A stretch of 64,000 nt of DNA, taken from assembly GCA_002730735.1 (NCBI GenBank), contig PCAU01000003.1, positions 13,728 to 77,727 on the forward strand, read 5' to 3'. The translations under genes were made by a program, and so were the position numbers. The notes below the pieces were generated by a model. That model ran no database searches, had not been told where the DNA came from, and worked only from the letters and a program-made list of their open reading frames with translations. Shown in pieces: positions 25,281 to 33,477 of this stretch (the stretch's first letter is position 1; every line of letters starts with the position of its first letter). This DNA is from Acidobacteriota bacterium. GTDB lineage: Bacteria > Acidobacteriota > Vicinamibacteria > Vicinamibacterales > UBA823.

Positions 25281-25483
25281 AGCATCCACCTCGAACGAAA
25301 CGACGTAACATCCAGCTACCCTCTCGCCGTTATGACGAGGGTCTGGGATCACATCCGAAAAGAATTCTCAGCTAATACTGTCGTGAATCTAGGCCTAGTC
25401 TACACCCATCACCGGCCGATTCAAGCCCTGGCGCTCGGGAGCATATGGCTAGGGGGAACTGCCTCAATGTTTGATCTCAGGGT

Positions 25484-25549
25484 GGCATTCCGTATAGATT
25501 CGCGCCAGAAGAGTCATGGCAGTGGCACCGTTTAGATATACGGAATGCC
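25484..25549. repeat. 13-bp perfect inverted repeat between divergent gamma-glutamyltransferase genes
   Basis: GGCATTCCGTATA (25484-25496) and its exact reverse complement TATACGGAATGCC (25537-25549) flank a 40-bp centre. The 302-bp region 25281-25582 separates two divergent gamma-glutamyltransferase starts and contains no gene. The repeat could be paired operator half-sites or a hairpin in the leader of the plus-strand gene; no T run follows, so it does not look like a terminator. Confidence 0.6.
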
Positions 25550-25582
25550 CCTTCCATCTCACTAATCGACAGCAGGTGATAG

Positions 25583-27481
25583 ATGCGCAAGACAATCCGA
25601 TGCCTTAGAAGAATTCCTGGCGTGTGGCAGTCCTCCAGGGGACGCACGTCGTGTACCGCCCTACTAACAATTGCGCTAATCGCGGGGTTGGCAACTGGGC
25701 CAGGGCAGGCGCAACGACCATCCGTCTCCGGTCGGACCGCCGGCGTGTCCGCAGGTCATCCGCTAACGACTGCCGCAGCATTCGAAATACTTCTTCAGGG
25801 CGGAAACGCCTTCGATGCCGGCGTTACGTCACTACTCGTGGGTGGCGTCGTGGAACAGGACCTTTACGGACTGGGTGGTGAGGCGTTGATCCTGGTCTAT
25901 CCGAAAGCGGAAGGCAAAGTCATCTCAGTCGTTGGTCAGGGCTGGGCACCCGAGCGCGCCACAATCGATTGGTATCTCGAACGGAATCGGGACCTCAACG
26001 GCGAAGGGCTCGACCCGGCGGTCGTTCCCGGTGCACTGCACGGAGCACTGACTGTTCTCGAACGTTGGGGCACCATGACTTTCGAGGAGGTCTCAGCACG
26101 GGCTATCGACTATGCAGAACATGGATTTCCCCTGCGGCCACGCACTGCTCGCTCGATTGAGCGCAATCTAGAATTTTTCCAAGCTTGGCCAGAAAACCGA
26201 CGCTACTGGCTAAAACCCGGTGGGAGCCTTTACACACCTGGTGAGACCATTAAGTTGCCCACCCTCGCGAACACGCTAAAGAAGATGGTCGAAGCTGAAC
26301 AGCAACACGCCCACCTTGGCCGTGAGGGGGCAATCGTCGCTGCTCGCGACCGATTCTACAAGGGCGACATTGCCCACGAGATGGTCGATTTTCTTCAGAC
26401 GCATGGCTCGCTGTTTGAGCACAGTGACTTTGCAGAGTTTTACGCCAAGGTCGAAGAGCCAACCCACGTGGACTATCGCGGTTATACCGTTTACAAACAG
26501 GATTTCGGTAGCCAAGGACCAGTATTGCTACAGACACTTAATATTCTTGAGCAGTACGACCTCCAGTCGATGGGACACAACAGTGCTGATTACATTCACA
26601 TAGTCATCGAGGCAATGAAGCTCGCCTACGCCGACCGAGACTCCTACTACGCTGACCCTGATTTTGTAGCGGTGCCTCGCACTGGGCTGTTATCGAAGAC
26701 CTACGCGGCGGTTCGAGCGGCCGGAATCGACATCGGCCGTGCCTCGACGGCCTTCAAGGCCGGTAACCCACTGCCGCACGACCCCGAGGTCAACGACTGG
26801 AACTTCTGGGTCGCCAACATCGAGGATGGCCAAGCTACCGACAACGCCAACGGCGGGTCCTTCGTCCCATCATCGGGTGGGCTGAAAGACACCACGCATA
26901 TGGCGATCATCGATAAGGACGGCAACATTTTTGACAGCACGCCTAGCGGTGGGTGGATCGGCGGTGCGGTGATTCTCGGACAAACCGGCATCGGCATGAG
27001 CACCCGCGGAGAACAGTTCTGGCTTGACCGGGAACGTGCGAACCAACTGCGACCCCGCGCACGACCGCGTTACACGCTAACACCGAGTATCGTGGCTCAT
27101 AACGGCGAGCCTTTTCTCGCAGTCGGTACGCCTGGTGGCGACAATCAAGACCAGACGATCCTGCAGGGATTCTTGAACATCGTCGAGTTCTGGGATGACT
27201 GGTATCCGAATCTACACGAAGCGTTCGCCTGGCCGCGTGTCCGTACACGTCACCTCCAGGGATCGTTTTGGCCGCATGCCGCTGGCTTTAACCAAATGGA
27301 CATGGAATCAACGATTTCGGCAGACATCGCCAATGAGCTACGATCCCGAGGACATCATGTAAACGAAGTGCGCCCACTTGGGGTCTCGGGGTGCGCGACC
27401 GCTGTCATGATCGACCCATTCTCTGGAAACCGACTGGCTGCTGCCGACCCCCGTCGTGATTGTTACGCCATCGCTTACTAG
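25583..27481 (+). CDS. Gamma-glutamyltransferase, periplasmic (copy 3)
   Basis: 632 residues; AGGTGATAG precedes the ATG. A basic N-terminus and a hydrophobic stretch ending GPGQAQ (about residue 44) form a long signal. The Ntn-hydrolase motifs are SAGHPLTTAAAFEILLQGGNAFDAGV, the cleavage site KDTTHMAIIDKDGNIF with catalytic Thr437 in the canonical TTH context, and GTPGGDNQDQTILQGFLNIVEF. It is longer than usual (about 570-580) because of an insert before the cleavage site (about residues 395-432, EVNDWNFWVANIEDGQATDN). It likely forms a two-gene unit with the cytochrome 18 bp downstream, and it is more similar in layout to copy 1 than to copy 2. Confidence 0.9.
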   Translation: MRKTIRCLRRIPGVWQSSRGRTSCTALLTIALIAGLATGPGQAQRPSVSGRTAGVSAGHPLTTAAAFEILLQGGNAFDAGVTSLLVGGVVEQDLYGLGGEALILVYPKAEGKVISVVGQGWAPERATIDWYLERNRDLNGEGLDPAVVPGALHGALTVLERWGTMTFEEVSARAIDYAEHGFPLRPRTARSIERNLEFFQAWPENRRYWLKPGGSLYTPGETIKLPTLANTLKKMVEAEQQHAHLGREGAIVAARDRFYKGDIAHEMVDFLQTHGSLFEHSDFAEFYAKVEEPTHVDYRGYTVYKQDFGSQGPVLLQTLNILEQYDLQSMGHNSADYIHIVIEAMKLAYADRDSYYADPDFVAVPRTGLLSKTYAAVRAAGIDIGRASTAFKAGNPLPHDPEVNDWNFWVANIEDGQATDNANGGSFVPSSGGLKDTTHMAIIDKDGNIFDSTPSGGWIGGAVILGQTGIGMSTRGEQFWLDRERANQLRPRARPRYTLTPSIVAHNGEPFLAVGTPGGDNQDQTILQGFLNIVEFWDDWYPNLHEAFAWPRVRTRHLQGSFWPHAAGFNQMDMESTISADIANELRSRGHHVNEVRPLGVSGCATAVMIDPFSGNRLAAADPRRDCYAIAY

Positions 27482-27499
27482 AATTTTAGGAGAATCGGA

Positions 27500-27928
27500 A
27501 TGAATGCTCGCCTACTCATCGCCATCATCAGTATCGTTGCTCTAGTCAGCCTGGGAGCTAGAGCCCTTCAAGAAACACTTACCGAAGAAGGATTTGACGC
27601 AACGATGAAAGAGGTCGGGTTAACGCTCGGCGACACCGAGGGACATATTGGAGCAAGATACTGGCCAGAAACCGAGGAGGATGGCCGAAGGCTCCAGTCG
27701 ATGTTTCAACAGGTTGAAGCGTACTGGAAGGCTCAAGAAGTCGAAGAGGCTGCTGCAATCGCTGCGGATGCCGTGGTAGCGGCCCGGGCGATAACTGCCG
27801 CAGCTGGAGAGAACAATCATGACGGCGCCCAGAGCGCCTTTGGCGACCTACGGGGTACATGCGCCACATGTCATCGGAGCTACCGGGAACAGACGGACGA
27901 AGGCTACCGGATCAAGCCTCGCGAGTAG
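27500..27928 (+). CDS. Cytochrome c'-like periplasmic monoheme protein
   Basis: 142 residues; TTAGGAG stands 8 nt before the ATG. Signal peptide about 1-23. The rest is mostly helical with the single heme motif CATCH (Cys121-His125) close to the C-terminus, as in cytochrome c' and c-556, where the heme site is on the last helix. It would carry electrons or bind small gases in the periplasm. It starts 18 bp after the gamma-glutamyltransferase and is probably co-transcribed, though the functional link is not obvious. Confidence 0.8.
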   Translation: MNARLLIAIISIVALVSLGARALQETLTEEGFDATMKEVGLTLGDTEGHIGARYWPETEEDGRRLQSMFQQVEAYWKAQEVEEAAAIAADAVVAARAITAAAGENNHDGAQSAFGDLRGTCATCHRSYREQTDEGYRIKPRE

Positions 27929-28074
27929 CACTACATATGAAGAACCTTGGCTTCTTCTGTGCGGAGAAGTAATAGAACAAGCAGTTGGGATGGTCCGCCT
28001 ATCCCGGCATTCAGGCTTCGCTCCTTGGTTTAACACCACCAGAAGCTAGCGCGTAGACCGGCGATACCACACTA

Positions 28075-29454
28075 ATGGGCTCACCTCACAAGGTCCAGAC
28101 GATGTCATCCAAGTGCAATCGATACGTAACGACTCGCATGATGGTCACTCTAATGATGTGGTGGCTAATAGCCGTTCCGGCCGAAGTGGCTGCGCAAATA
28201 ATCGTTCGTGATGTAACCGTTCAAGTGCTCGTCAGGCCTGAGAGCCAGCAATTGCAGATGCTTGTCCGAGTACCGCTGGCTGCACTACGCGATCAGACTC
28301 TTCCCACCTTCGGGATCGGCTATCTCAATTTCGAGGAAGCTAACCCGCCACTTCGTGACGCTGCACGGCTTCGGATTTCACCTGACCTCACCATCTACGA
28401 AGATGGTGATCAGCTGGAATCCCCGCGAATAGAGGCGGTTCGGGTATCGCTTCCGTCCGATCGATCATTTAGAACTCTTGACACGGCGCTCGCCCACATC
28501 CGAAGCCCGCAACTGCCAAACGACACGGAACTCTACTGGGAACAAGGCATGCTCGATGTCTTGTTTGAATATCCCATTCGGTCAGAACGCTCGAGTTTTT
28601 CCATCAACACCTCACTCGAGCGACCCGATTTGCGAGTCAACATGGTAATGCGGTTTCTCACGCCCGAAGGCTCAGACCGACTGTTCGAATACGCCGGCGA
28701 CCCGGGCCGTATCTGGCTAAACCCAACTTGGTATCAAGCGTTTCAACGGTTTGTAGCACTTGGATTCGCACACATTCTCAACGGTCTCACTCACTTGGTC
28801 TTTCTGGCGTGCGTGGTTATTCCGTTCCGGCGGATGCGACCACTCGCAATCATTGTTACCGCATTCATCGTGGCCCATTCCGTGACGCTTACCGCTTCAG
28901 CCTTCAGGCTGGCGCCGAACGTCCTCTGGTTCCAGCCGTTAATCGAGACTCTCGTCGCCGTTTCAATTCTCTACATGGCGTTTGAAAACATGGTCGGCAC
29001 CAAACTCGAGCGCCGTTCAATGAGCACGTTTGGCTTCGGCCTGGTACATGGCTTCGCCCTCTCATTTGCCCTGCCGGAGATGTTGCAGTTTGGTGGGACG
29101 CATGTATTCGTATCACGATTCGCCTTCAACATCGGCATCGAGTTGGGGCTACTACTCGTTCTCGCCTTCCTGTATCCGGTGCTCTCCATCCTATTGCGCT
29201 GGGTAGGCGCACAACAGATGGGCATCATTGTCCTCTCGGTGTTCATTGCCCACAGTGGTTGGCACTGGATGACTGATCGCTCAAGCGAACTTATCCAGTT
29301 CCAGTTTCAACAGCCACGTTATGACGCCCTCTTCGTTGCCAGCGCGATTCGCTGGACGATGCTATTGGTCATCGTTGCAGGCATCCTATGGTTAGGGCGT
29401 AGTTTGCTCACCCCGTCGGCACCCCACGGCAGACCGTCCGGCACCCAACACTGA
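28075..29454 (+). CDS. HupE/UreJ-like integral membrane protein with N-terminal extracytoplasmic domain
   Basis: 459 residues. A signal-anchor (about 22-41, ending EVAAQ) is followed by a soluble domain (45-215, beta-rich, no recognised fold) and six to seven membrane helices from about residue 222. The first helix carries FAHILNGLTHLVFLA, which corresponds to the GF-HI--G-DHLLF motif of the HupE/UreJ_2 family, with Thr replacing the usual Asp; later HSVTLTAS, FGLVHGFALSF and FAFNIGIELG also fit the family. HupE/UreJ proteins have been linked to nickel transport, but this branch with an outer domain is uncharacterised. An inner Met (residue 10) could be the real start. It converges on the DsbD-like lipoprotein gene. 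Confidence 0.75.
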   Translation: MGSPHKVQTMSSKCNRYVTTRMMVTLMMWWLIAVPAEVAAQIIVRDVTVQVLVRPESQQLQMLVRVPLAALRDQTLPTFGIGYLNFEEANPPLRDAARLRISPDLTIYEDGDQLESPRIEAVRVSLPSDRSFRTLDTALAHIRSPQLPNDTELYWEQGMLDVLFEYPIRSERSSFSINTSLERPDLRVNMVMRFLTPEGSDRLFEYAGDPGRIWLNPTWYQAFQRFVALGFAHILNGLTHLVFLACVVIPFRRMRPLAIIVTAFIVAHSVTLTASAFRLAPNVLWFQPLIETLVAVSILYMAFENMVGTKLERRSMSTFGFGLVHGFALSFALPEMLQFGGTHVFVSRFAFNIGIELGLLLVLAFLYPVLSILLRWVGAQQMGIIVLSVFIAHSGWHWMTDRSSELIQFQFQQPRYDALFVASAIRWTMLLVIVAGILWLGRSLLTPSAPHGRPSGTQH

Positions 29455-29494
29455 GTCCGAGGTTGCCGCGTTGGCGGGAGCAGTCTTTCGGGGT

Positions 29495-30418
29495 TTACGG
29501 TTGGGAGAGTTCGTTGACCGCTACTGACAACTCGGCTGCTTGGCGTTCACCCGAAGCATTCGTATAGGCGACAACGCCACCGATAACTTGAAGGTCGGAG
29601 GTAGTGTGGCCAGTAGGTGCCGACAACTCGATTCGCGTTCGCTGACCTACCCTATGCAAACTGCTCACAGGAGCGGCCGCTGCCGTCGCTGACACCGGAA
29701 ACCATTGAACATTATTCGCCACCGAACGCCAGGTTAACATCAACACGAAATCCGAAGAACTTAGGCGCGACACGGTCACAGTAAACGGTGCAAGCGATGA
29801 GCCAGCAGCCAACGGTAACCGAGGAAGCCACGCCTCTACACGCGACGCATTGATGAGGTCTACTAATCGCGTACCAGAAATCGAACCGGGAAGCGATAAC
29901 TGCAATGTAGAGTGCCCCGTGACACACTCCTGTTCGCACGCCAGCCAGCGCACGTCGGCCGCCAGAGGCCAAACCTCACCGTCGTCGACATCACGATTCG
30001 ACGCGCGAACTTCTGCATGGATCAGCACTTCATCCTTGTAGCCGTAGCCAACGGTGCCGTCGGGCTGTTCAAATTGAAGCGGGACAGGCCACCGAAGCGC
30101 ACCCACCTCGAACCGCGCCGGCAAATTGAAATCAATCGAAATAGCCTCGCCCGACTCGCCAGGATTGATCCAGTGCACGTACCAGCCAGGCTCCATCGTT
30201 AGGAGCACCCCCAACTTGAAAACCTCACCGGGTTGCACAATAGCAACATCGGAAAGAAGTTCGGTCTGTACTGGCGAATCAGAATGTATACCAATGGCCG
30301 CCGACTCCAGTTCGGCCGGACCACTCGTCCTCAGCCCCTGGTGCTCCCTGCCACAACACACCACCGTGGCACAAATTAGCAAGATGACAATTGGTTGATT
30401 GACTTTCAATCGCGTCAC
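29495..30418 (-). CDS. Lipoprotein with DsbD N-terminal-like (disulfide corrector) domain
   Basis: 307 residues from a GTG at 30418. A lipoprotein signal ends in VVCCG (Cys21/22). The central part, PGEVFKLGVLLTMEPGWYVHWINPGESG ... LRWPVPLQF ... GYGYKDEVLIHAEV ... DVRWLACEQECVTG, matches the DsbD alpha / DsbC-like domain that normally sits at the start of the DsbD reductase and carries a redox Cys pair; here the pair is CEQEC. The DsbD membrane domain and C-terminal thioredoxin are absent, so this is a stand-alone periplasmic thiol protein. The remainder (about 190-307) is beta-rich with no clear family. Confidence 0.75.
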   Translation of the reverse strand: MTRLKVNQPIVILLICATVVCCGREHQGLRTSGPAELESAAIGIHSDSPVQTELLSDVAIVQPGEVFKLGVLLTMEPGWYVHWINPGESGEAISIDFNLPARFEVGALRWPVPLQFEQPDGTVGYGYKDEVLIHAEVRASNRDVDDGEVWPLAADVRWLACEQECVTGHSTLQLSLPGSISGTRLVDLINASRVEAWLPRLPLAAGSSLAPFTVTVSRLSSSDFVLMLTWRSVANNVQWFPVSATAAAAPVSSLHRVGQRTRIELSAPTGHTTSDLQVIGGVVAYTNASGERQAAELSVAVNELSQP

Positions 30419-30479
30419 AACGAGAAGTGTACCTGTTCGTGGAGGTCCACGACCAGCACGGGCCCTTAGGAGATTGGAT

Positions 30480-30503
30480 GGGGCAAGGCGAACGCCCTGC
30501 CCC
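30480..30503. terminator. Possible weak terminator hairpin after hsp20
   Basis: GGGGCA...TGCCCC with an inner GGC/GCC (30480-30503) forms a stable hairpin just past the Hsp20 stop codon on the minus strand, but there is no T run, so it may be an RNA-stabilising end or simply palindromic. Confidence 0.3.
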
Positions 30504-30523
30504 GCTGAACATCTCCGATAATC

Positions 30524-30991
30524 TTAAGCAATCTTTTCTACATCGATATCTTTCCCTGCTGCAGCACCAATTTCTATACGTCTCGACCTTGCACTCGCAG
30601 CTAGTGGCAGCGTCAACTCCAGCATGCCGTTCTCGAAACGGGCATTCACTTTATCGCCTTCGACCTTTGCTGGTAGCGTGAAGGCTCGCTCAAACCGGCC
30701 ATAGCGGATTTCTGAAACATGGAGTTCATCGTTCCGCTTAGTGTCGGTCCGCTCTCCCTTAATAGTTAGGGTCTCGCCATGCAAATCGACGTTAACATCA
30801 TTCTTGTTCACCCCCGGTAGGGCAATGCGAAGCTGCCATCCATCCTCTCCGGATGTCACCTCGGTCGCCGGCACCCAGGCTCCTTCGTTCACCCCTGTTG
30901 CAACATTGCTCCAACTCCGGCCGAACAAACGGTCCACCTCCCGGTGGAGGTCAGAAAAGTCGTCTAATGGACTCCATCTAGCGAGCATCAT
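30524..30991 (-). CDS. Small heat shock protein, Hsp20/alpha-crystallin family
   Basis: 155 residues from the ATG at 30991 (GGAGGAAGCT upstream; an ATG at 31015 lacks this). The N-terminus MMLARWSPLDDFSDLHREVDRLF is typical, and the alpha-crystallin domain covers about 45-140 with WQLRIALPGVNKNDVNVDLHGETLTIKGER and FERAFTLPAKVEGDKVNARFENGMLELTLPL. It forms oligomers that hold unfolding proteins in the cytoplasm without ATP. A consensus promoter lies upstream in a strikingly AT-rich stretch. Confidence 0.95.
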   Translation of the reverse strand: MMLARWSPLDDFSDLHREVDRLFGRSWSNVATGVNEGAWVPATEVTSGEDGWQLRIALPGVNKNDVNVDLHGETLTIKGERTDTKRNDELHVSEIRYGRFERAFTLPAKVEGDKVNARFENGMLELTLPLAASARSRRIEIGAAAGKDIDVEKIA

Positions 30992-31050
30992 AGCTTCCTC
31001 CATTCTTGAGGACACCTCTCCTCACATTCAGTAGTTAAATAGTGATTATA

Positions 31051-31079
31051 TTAATAGCATATTATCTTAGTGTTGTCAA
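31051..31079 (-). promoter_or_regulatory. Consensus promoter of the hsp20 gene
   Basis: On the minus strand, TTGACA (31074-31079) and TATTAA (31051-31056) with a 17-bp spacer lie 60 bp upstream of the start codon in an AT-rich block (31030-31110). I find no CIRCE element nearby. Confidence 0.65.
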
Positions 31080-31272
31080 CTCATATTATAAACTATACGA
31101 ATCGATAGTGTTTGGATGAGGAACTCAAAGCACCGAATCAACTAGCAGAGCGACTTACGGGCGGGTTCTTGGAGGATCCTGAGCTTTGTTGGCCAAGCCG
31201 GTCCAAAAGCTTCTGGTTGCCGATGAAACGAAGGGAAAGGCGAGGGCTTGCCCCCCGCCTCTCAGCCTAGAA

Positions 31273-32142
31273 CTAGTGCACTCCCCCATCCGACCGAAGG
31301 ACGAAGTCAGCGATCTGCAGGGTACCAGGGTCGTCAGGTTCGACCAGCCTCTCAACAACAGAAGCATGGGTCCGATCAGAAATCTCAACAGTCTCCACAC
31401 TGGATTGCCCAGCAGACTCAAGCTCTCGCGCGGCCCGGAGAATCTGTTCGCGTCGCCAATCAGCGTCTCCGTCAGCATAGACAAACAGCAGCGGTGGCTT
31501 ACCGCCACCAATGTAGGAGGATGCTGATGCCTGATGCCACACCGCTACCTCAGTCCCCCACACTGTTTTTGGGCGGTCAGGTGCAACTTCCTCAACATAA
31601 AGGAATGGGCTAATCGGTATCGAGCCATGAATCGAGGACTTTGCCAAACCAACCTCACGAATGTAGGAGTCATCGAGCGCCAGAAGCGCGGCAATGTATG
31701 CGCCAGCGGAATGGCCCGCCAAAAAAACCTTCTCAGGATTACCACCAAAGTCCGCGATATGCGCCACGGTCCAGGCAAACGCCGCAGCAGCATCCTGGAG
31801 ATGTGCGGGGTGTTTTACGGTTGGAGACAGGCGATAGTTGGCCGAAACGACACCGATCCCTCGTGGGACAAGTGCCTTAGCCAGGAACTCGCCTTGGGCC
31901 TTGTCGCCGTTTACCAAACCCCCACCGTGAAAAAATACTACAGTTGGCGCACCGGAGGCATCGCTAGGCATGAATACATCAAGCCGGTCACGAGCATCGG
32001 GATAATCAGCGCCATCAATGTAATCAATGTCACGATGCGCTTTGATGTCGGCTTGTCCGGACTGCCCCACTGCATCACTGAACGGTAAAACCACTGCGAG
32101 CACAAGACCAATCGCCAAGACACCTCTGTTAACAGAAAACAT
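31273..32142 (-). CDS. Secreted alpha/beta hydrolase (esterase/lipase, HSL-like)
   Basis: 289 residues from the ATG at 32142 (GAGGAGGCGAGTT upstream). Signal peptide about 1-26. The fold is complete: oxyanion motif FFHGGGLVNGD, nucleophile GHSAG (Ser at about 145), acid likely Asp in FVYADGDADWRR, and His in DRTHASV. This is the hormone-sensitive-lipase/BD-FAE type of carboxylesterase. It would cleave short esters in the periplasm. The gene stands alone; no strong terminator or close neighbour is seen. Confidence 0.88.
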   Translation of the reverse strand: MFSVNRGVLAIGLVLAVVLPFSDAVGQSGQADIKAHRDIDYIDGADYPDARDRLDVFMPSDASGAPTVVFFHGGGLVNGDKAQGEFLAKALVPRGIGVVSANYRLSPTVKHPAHLQDAAAAFAWTVAHIADFGGNPEKVFLAGHSAGAYIAALLALDDSYIREVGLAKSSIHGSIPISPFLYVEEVAPDRPKTVWGTEVAVWHQASASSYIGGGKPPLLFVYADGDADWRREQILRAARELESAGQSSVETVEISDRTHASVVERLVEPDDPGTLQIADFVLRSDGGVH

Positions 32143-32342
32143 AACTCGCCTCCTCACACCAATGAACACACAAACCAACACGAATCATACCGTGTGCAGC
32201 ACTAGCCGTTCAATGAAAGGCGACGGAACAGCGAAGGCCTCCACTTGGCCCCTAACCTCACTGGATCGCCGTAGCCTCAACTTTTATCAGTCGTGACCGC
32301 ACACGGTGCAACCTAGAGTGAATTCGCGATATCCTGACGCTC

Positions 32343-32783
32343 GTGACGAGTAATAGCCTAATAAAGCTTTCAGTTGGTCGGGCTGTGTTAGCGATCGGTT
32401 TATTTGTCTCACCGGTCGGTGCACAAACCGAAATTGTCCTAAATGGACTGCCGACACTGAGGGTTAGTGAGAACGGTGTTGTCCGGACAGTAGAGGACAT
32501 CGCACCAGAGGATGCCGAAGTTGAGGCGTGCCTTATTCAACGTATCGGTAACCACTACTACTGGGCGACGCATGAAAACGTTCAAGTGACACGGTTCGAG
32601 CATGGCTCGTTCGTGACCTTCGTCGCTATGGACGGGTCAGGTTACGTCCGCCTCCTCGACCCTGACGCACGCTCCATCTTTGACGGCCTGAACCGCACCG
32701 ACGGTGACTACCATTACGTGGAACACTACGTACTGGGTATGACGACCATCACTTACTTCGGCTACCGCCGAGACCAGTGGTAA
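32343..32783 (+). CDS. Secreted protein of unknown function
   Basis: 146 residues from a GTG with TATCCT ending 7 nt upstream and no Shine-Dalgarno, so possibly leaderless. A signal peptide (about 1-27, ending VGAQ) is followed by a compact, aromatic-rich domain with ACLIQRIGNHYYWATHENVQVTRFEHG and YVEHYVLGMTTITYFGYRR. One Cys, one NHYY and several His residues. I do not recognise a family. It is followed by a weak terminator at 32809 and then a cytochrome gene. Confidence 0.6.
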   Translation: MTSNSLIKLSVGRAVLAIGLFVSPVGAQTEIVLNGLPTLRVSENGVVRTVEDIAPEDAEVEACLIQRIGNHYYWATHENVQVTRFEHGSFVTFVAMDGSGYVRLLDPDARSIFDGLNRTDGDYHYVEHYVLGMTTITYFGYRRDQW

Positions 32784-32808
32784 CCATGTCATCCGCATCT
32801 AGTCGTGC

Positions 32809-32837
32809 CAGGGCCTCTGCCACTTACCAAGGCCCTG
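32809..32837 (+). terminator. Possible terminator after the 32343 gene
   Basis: An 8-bp perfect stem CAGGGCCT/AGGCCCTG (32809-32816 and 32830-32837) with a 13-nt loop is followed by TCTTC, a poor T run. Confidence 0.35.
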
Positions 32838-32969
32838 TCTTCGGCAGCTGCAGTATCTCGTAACCGTGAGGTTGAATCGGCGTCGTGATTCGGCTAACGT
32901 TGAGGCAGTTACAGCCTCACGCCATCTATGCGGCGAATAATGAACGGACGGACCCGGAGAAGCGAGCAC

Positions 32970-33383
32970 ATGACATTCTTAAGAGCACTTTCGGTGATGA
33001 TTTTACTGTTTACAGCCTCAGCCATCCACGCAATTGACCAAGATGCCGATTCGAAAACGATTCACGACGGCGTATATACCGAGGCTCAAGCCGCACGAGG
33101 CGCTCGGTTCTGGGAGAACATTTGCAGTGAATGCCACGTGGATGACGAGTTTGTCGGTGAAGCCTATATGGGCAGTTGGACCAACGTTCCAATCTCCGAA
33201 CTATTCGACTTAATTACCGTTACGATGCCTGAAGACAATCCGGGGAGTCTTCTCGACGAAGAGTACGCTGCAGTTATCGCATACGTCCTCAGCCTTAACG
33301 AACTTCCAGCTGGTGAAGAAGAGTTGCCAGCCGTCTATGAGGCGCTGCAACAGATTGTTATTCAGGGGCCTTACTCGCAGTAA
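32970..33383 (+). CDS. Small class I-like cytochrome c
   Basis: 137 residues from the ATG at 32970, which places the signal peptide at the N-terminus; the frame is open back to 32928. One heme motif CSECH occurs about 40 residues into the mature protein, followed by a Met-containing loop (VTMPEDNPGSLLDEEYAAVIAYVLSLNELPAG) that could provide the axial Met and a final helix typical of small cytochromes. It would shuttle electrons in the periplasm. The nearest partner is not obvious; the gene stands between an unknown secreted protein and a convergent quinone-reductase-like gene. Confidence 0.82.
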   Translation: MTFLRALSVMILLFTASAIHAIDQDADSKTIHDGVYTEAQAARGARFWENICSECHVDDEFVGEAYMGSWTNVPISELFDLITVTMPEDNPGSLLDEEYAAVIAYVLSLNELPAGEEELPAVYEALQQIVIQGPYSQ

Positions 33384-33413
33384 TCATAGAGGACTACCTA
33401 GGTCCCGGCCTAG

Positions 33414-33447
33414 AACCCACCGCCAAAGAATCGGCGGCGGTAGGTTT
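33414..33447. terminator. Hairpin between convergent cytochrome and MDR genes
   Basis: AACC-ACCGCC (33414-33424) pairs with GGCGGT-GGTT (33436-33446) with one mismatch and an 11-nt loop, followed by TTCTT on the plus strand. It lies between the two stop codons and could end both transcripts. Confidence 0.5.
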
Positions 33448-33477
33448 CTTGGTATGGAAATCACGTAAGGGCGGATA

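Noticed and set aside
27940-27958. GAAGAA...TTCTTC hairpin after the cytochrome gene
   Set aside because: Only six pairs and no T run after it.
31534-32088. 184-residue plus-strand open frame
   Set aside because: Antisense to the esterase gene, which carries a full catalytic triad; low-complexity translation without motifs.
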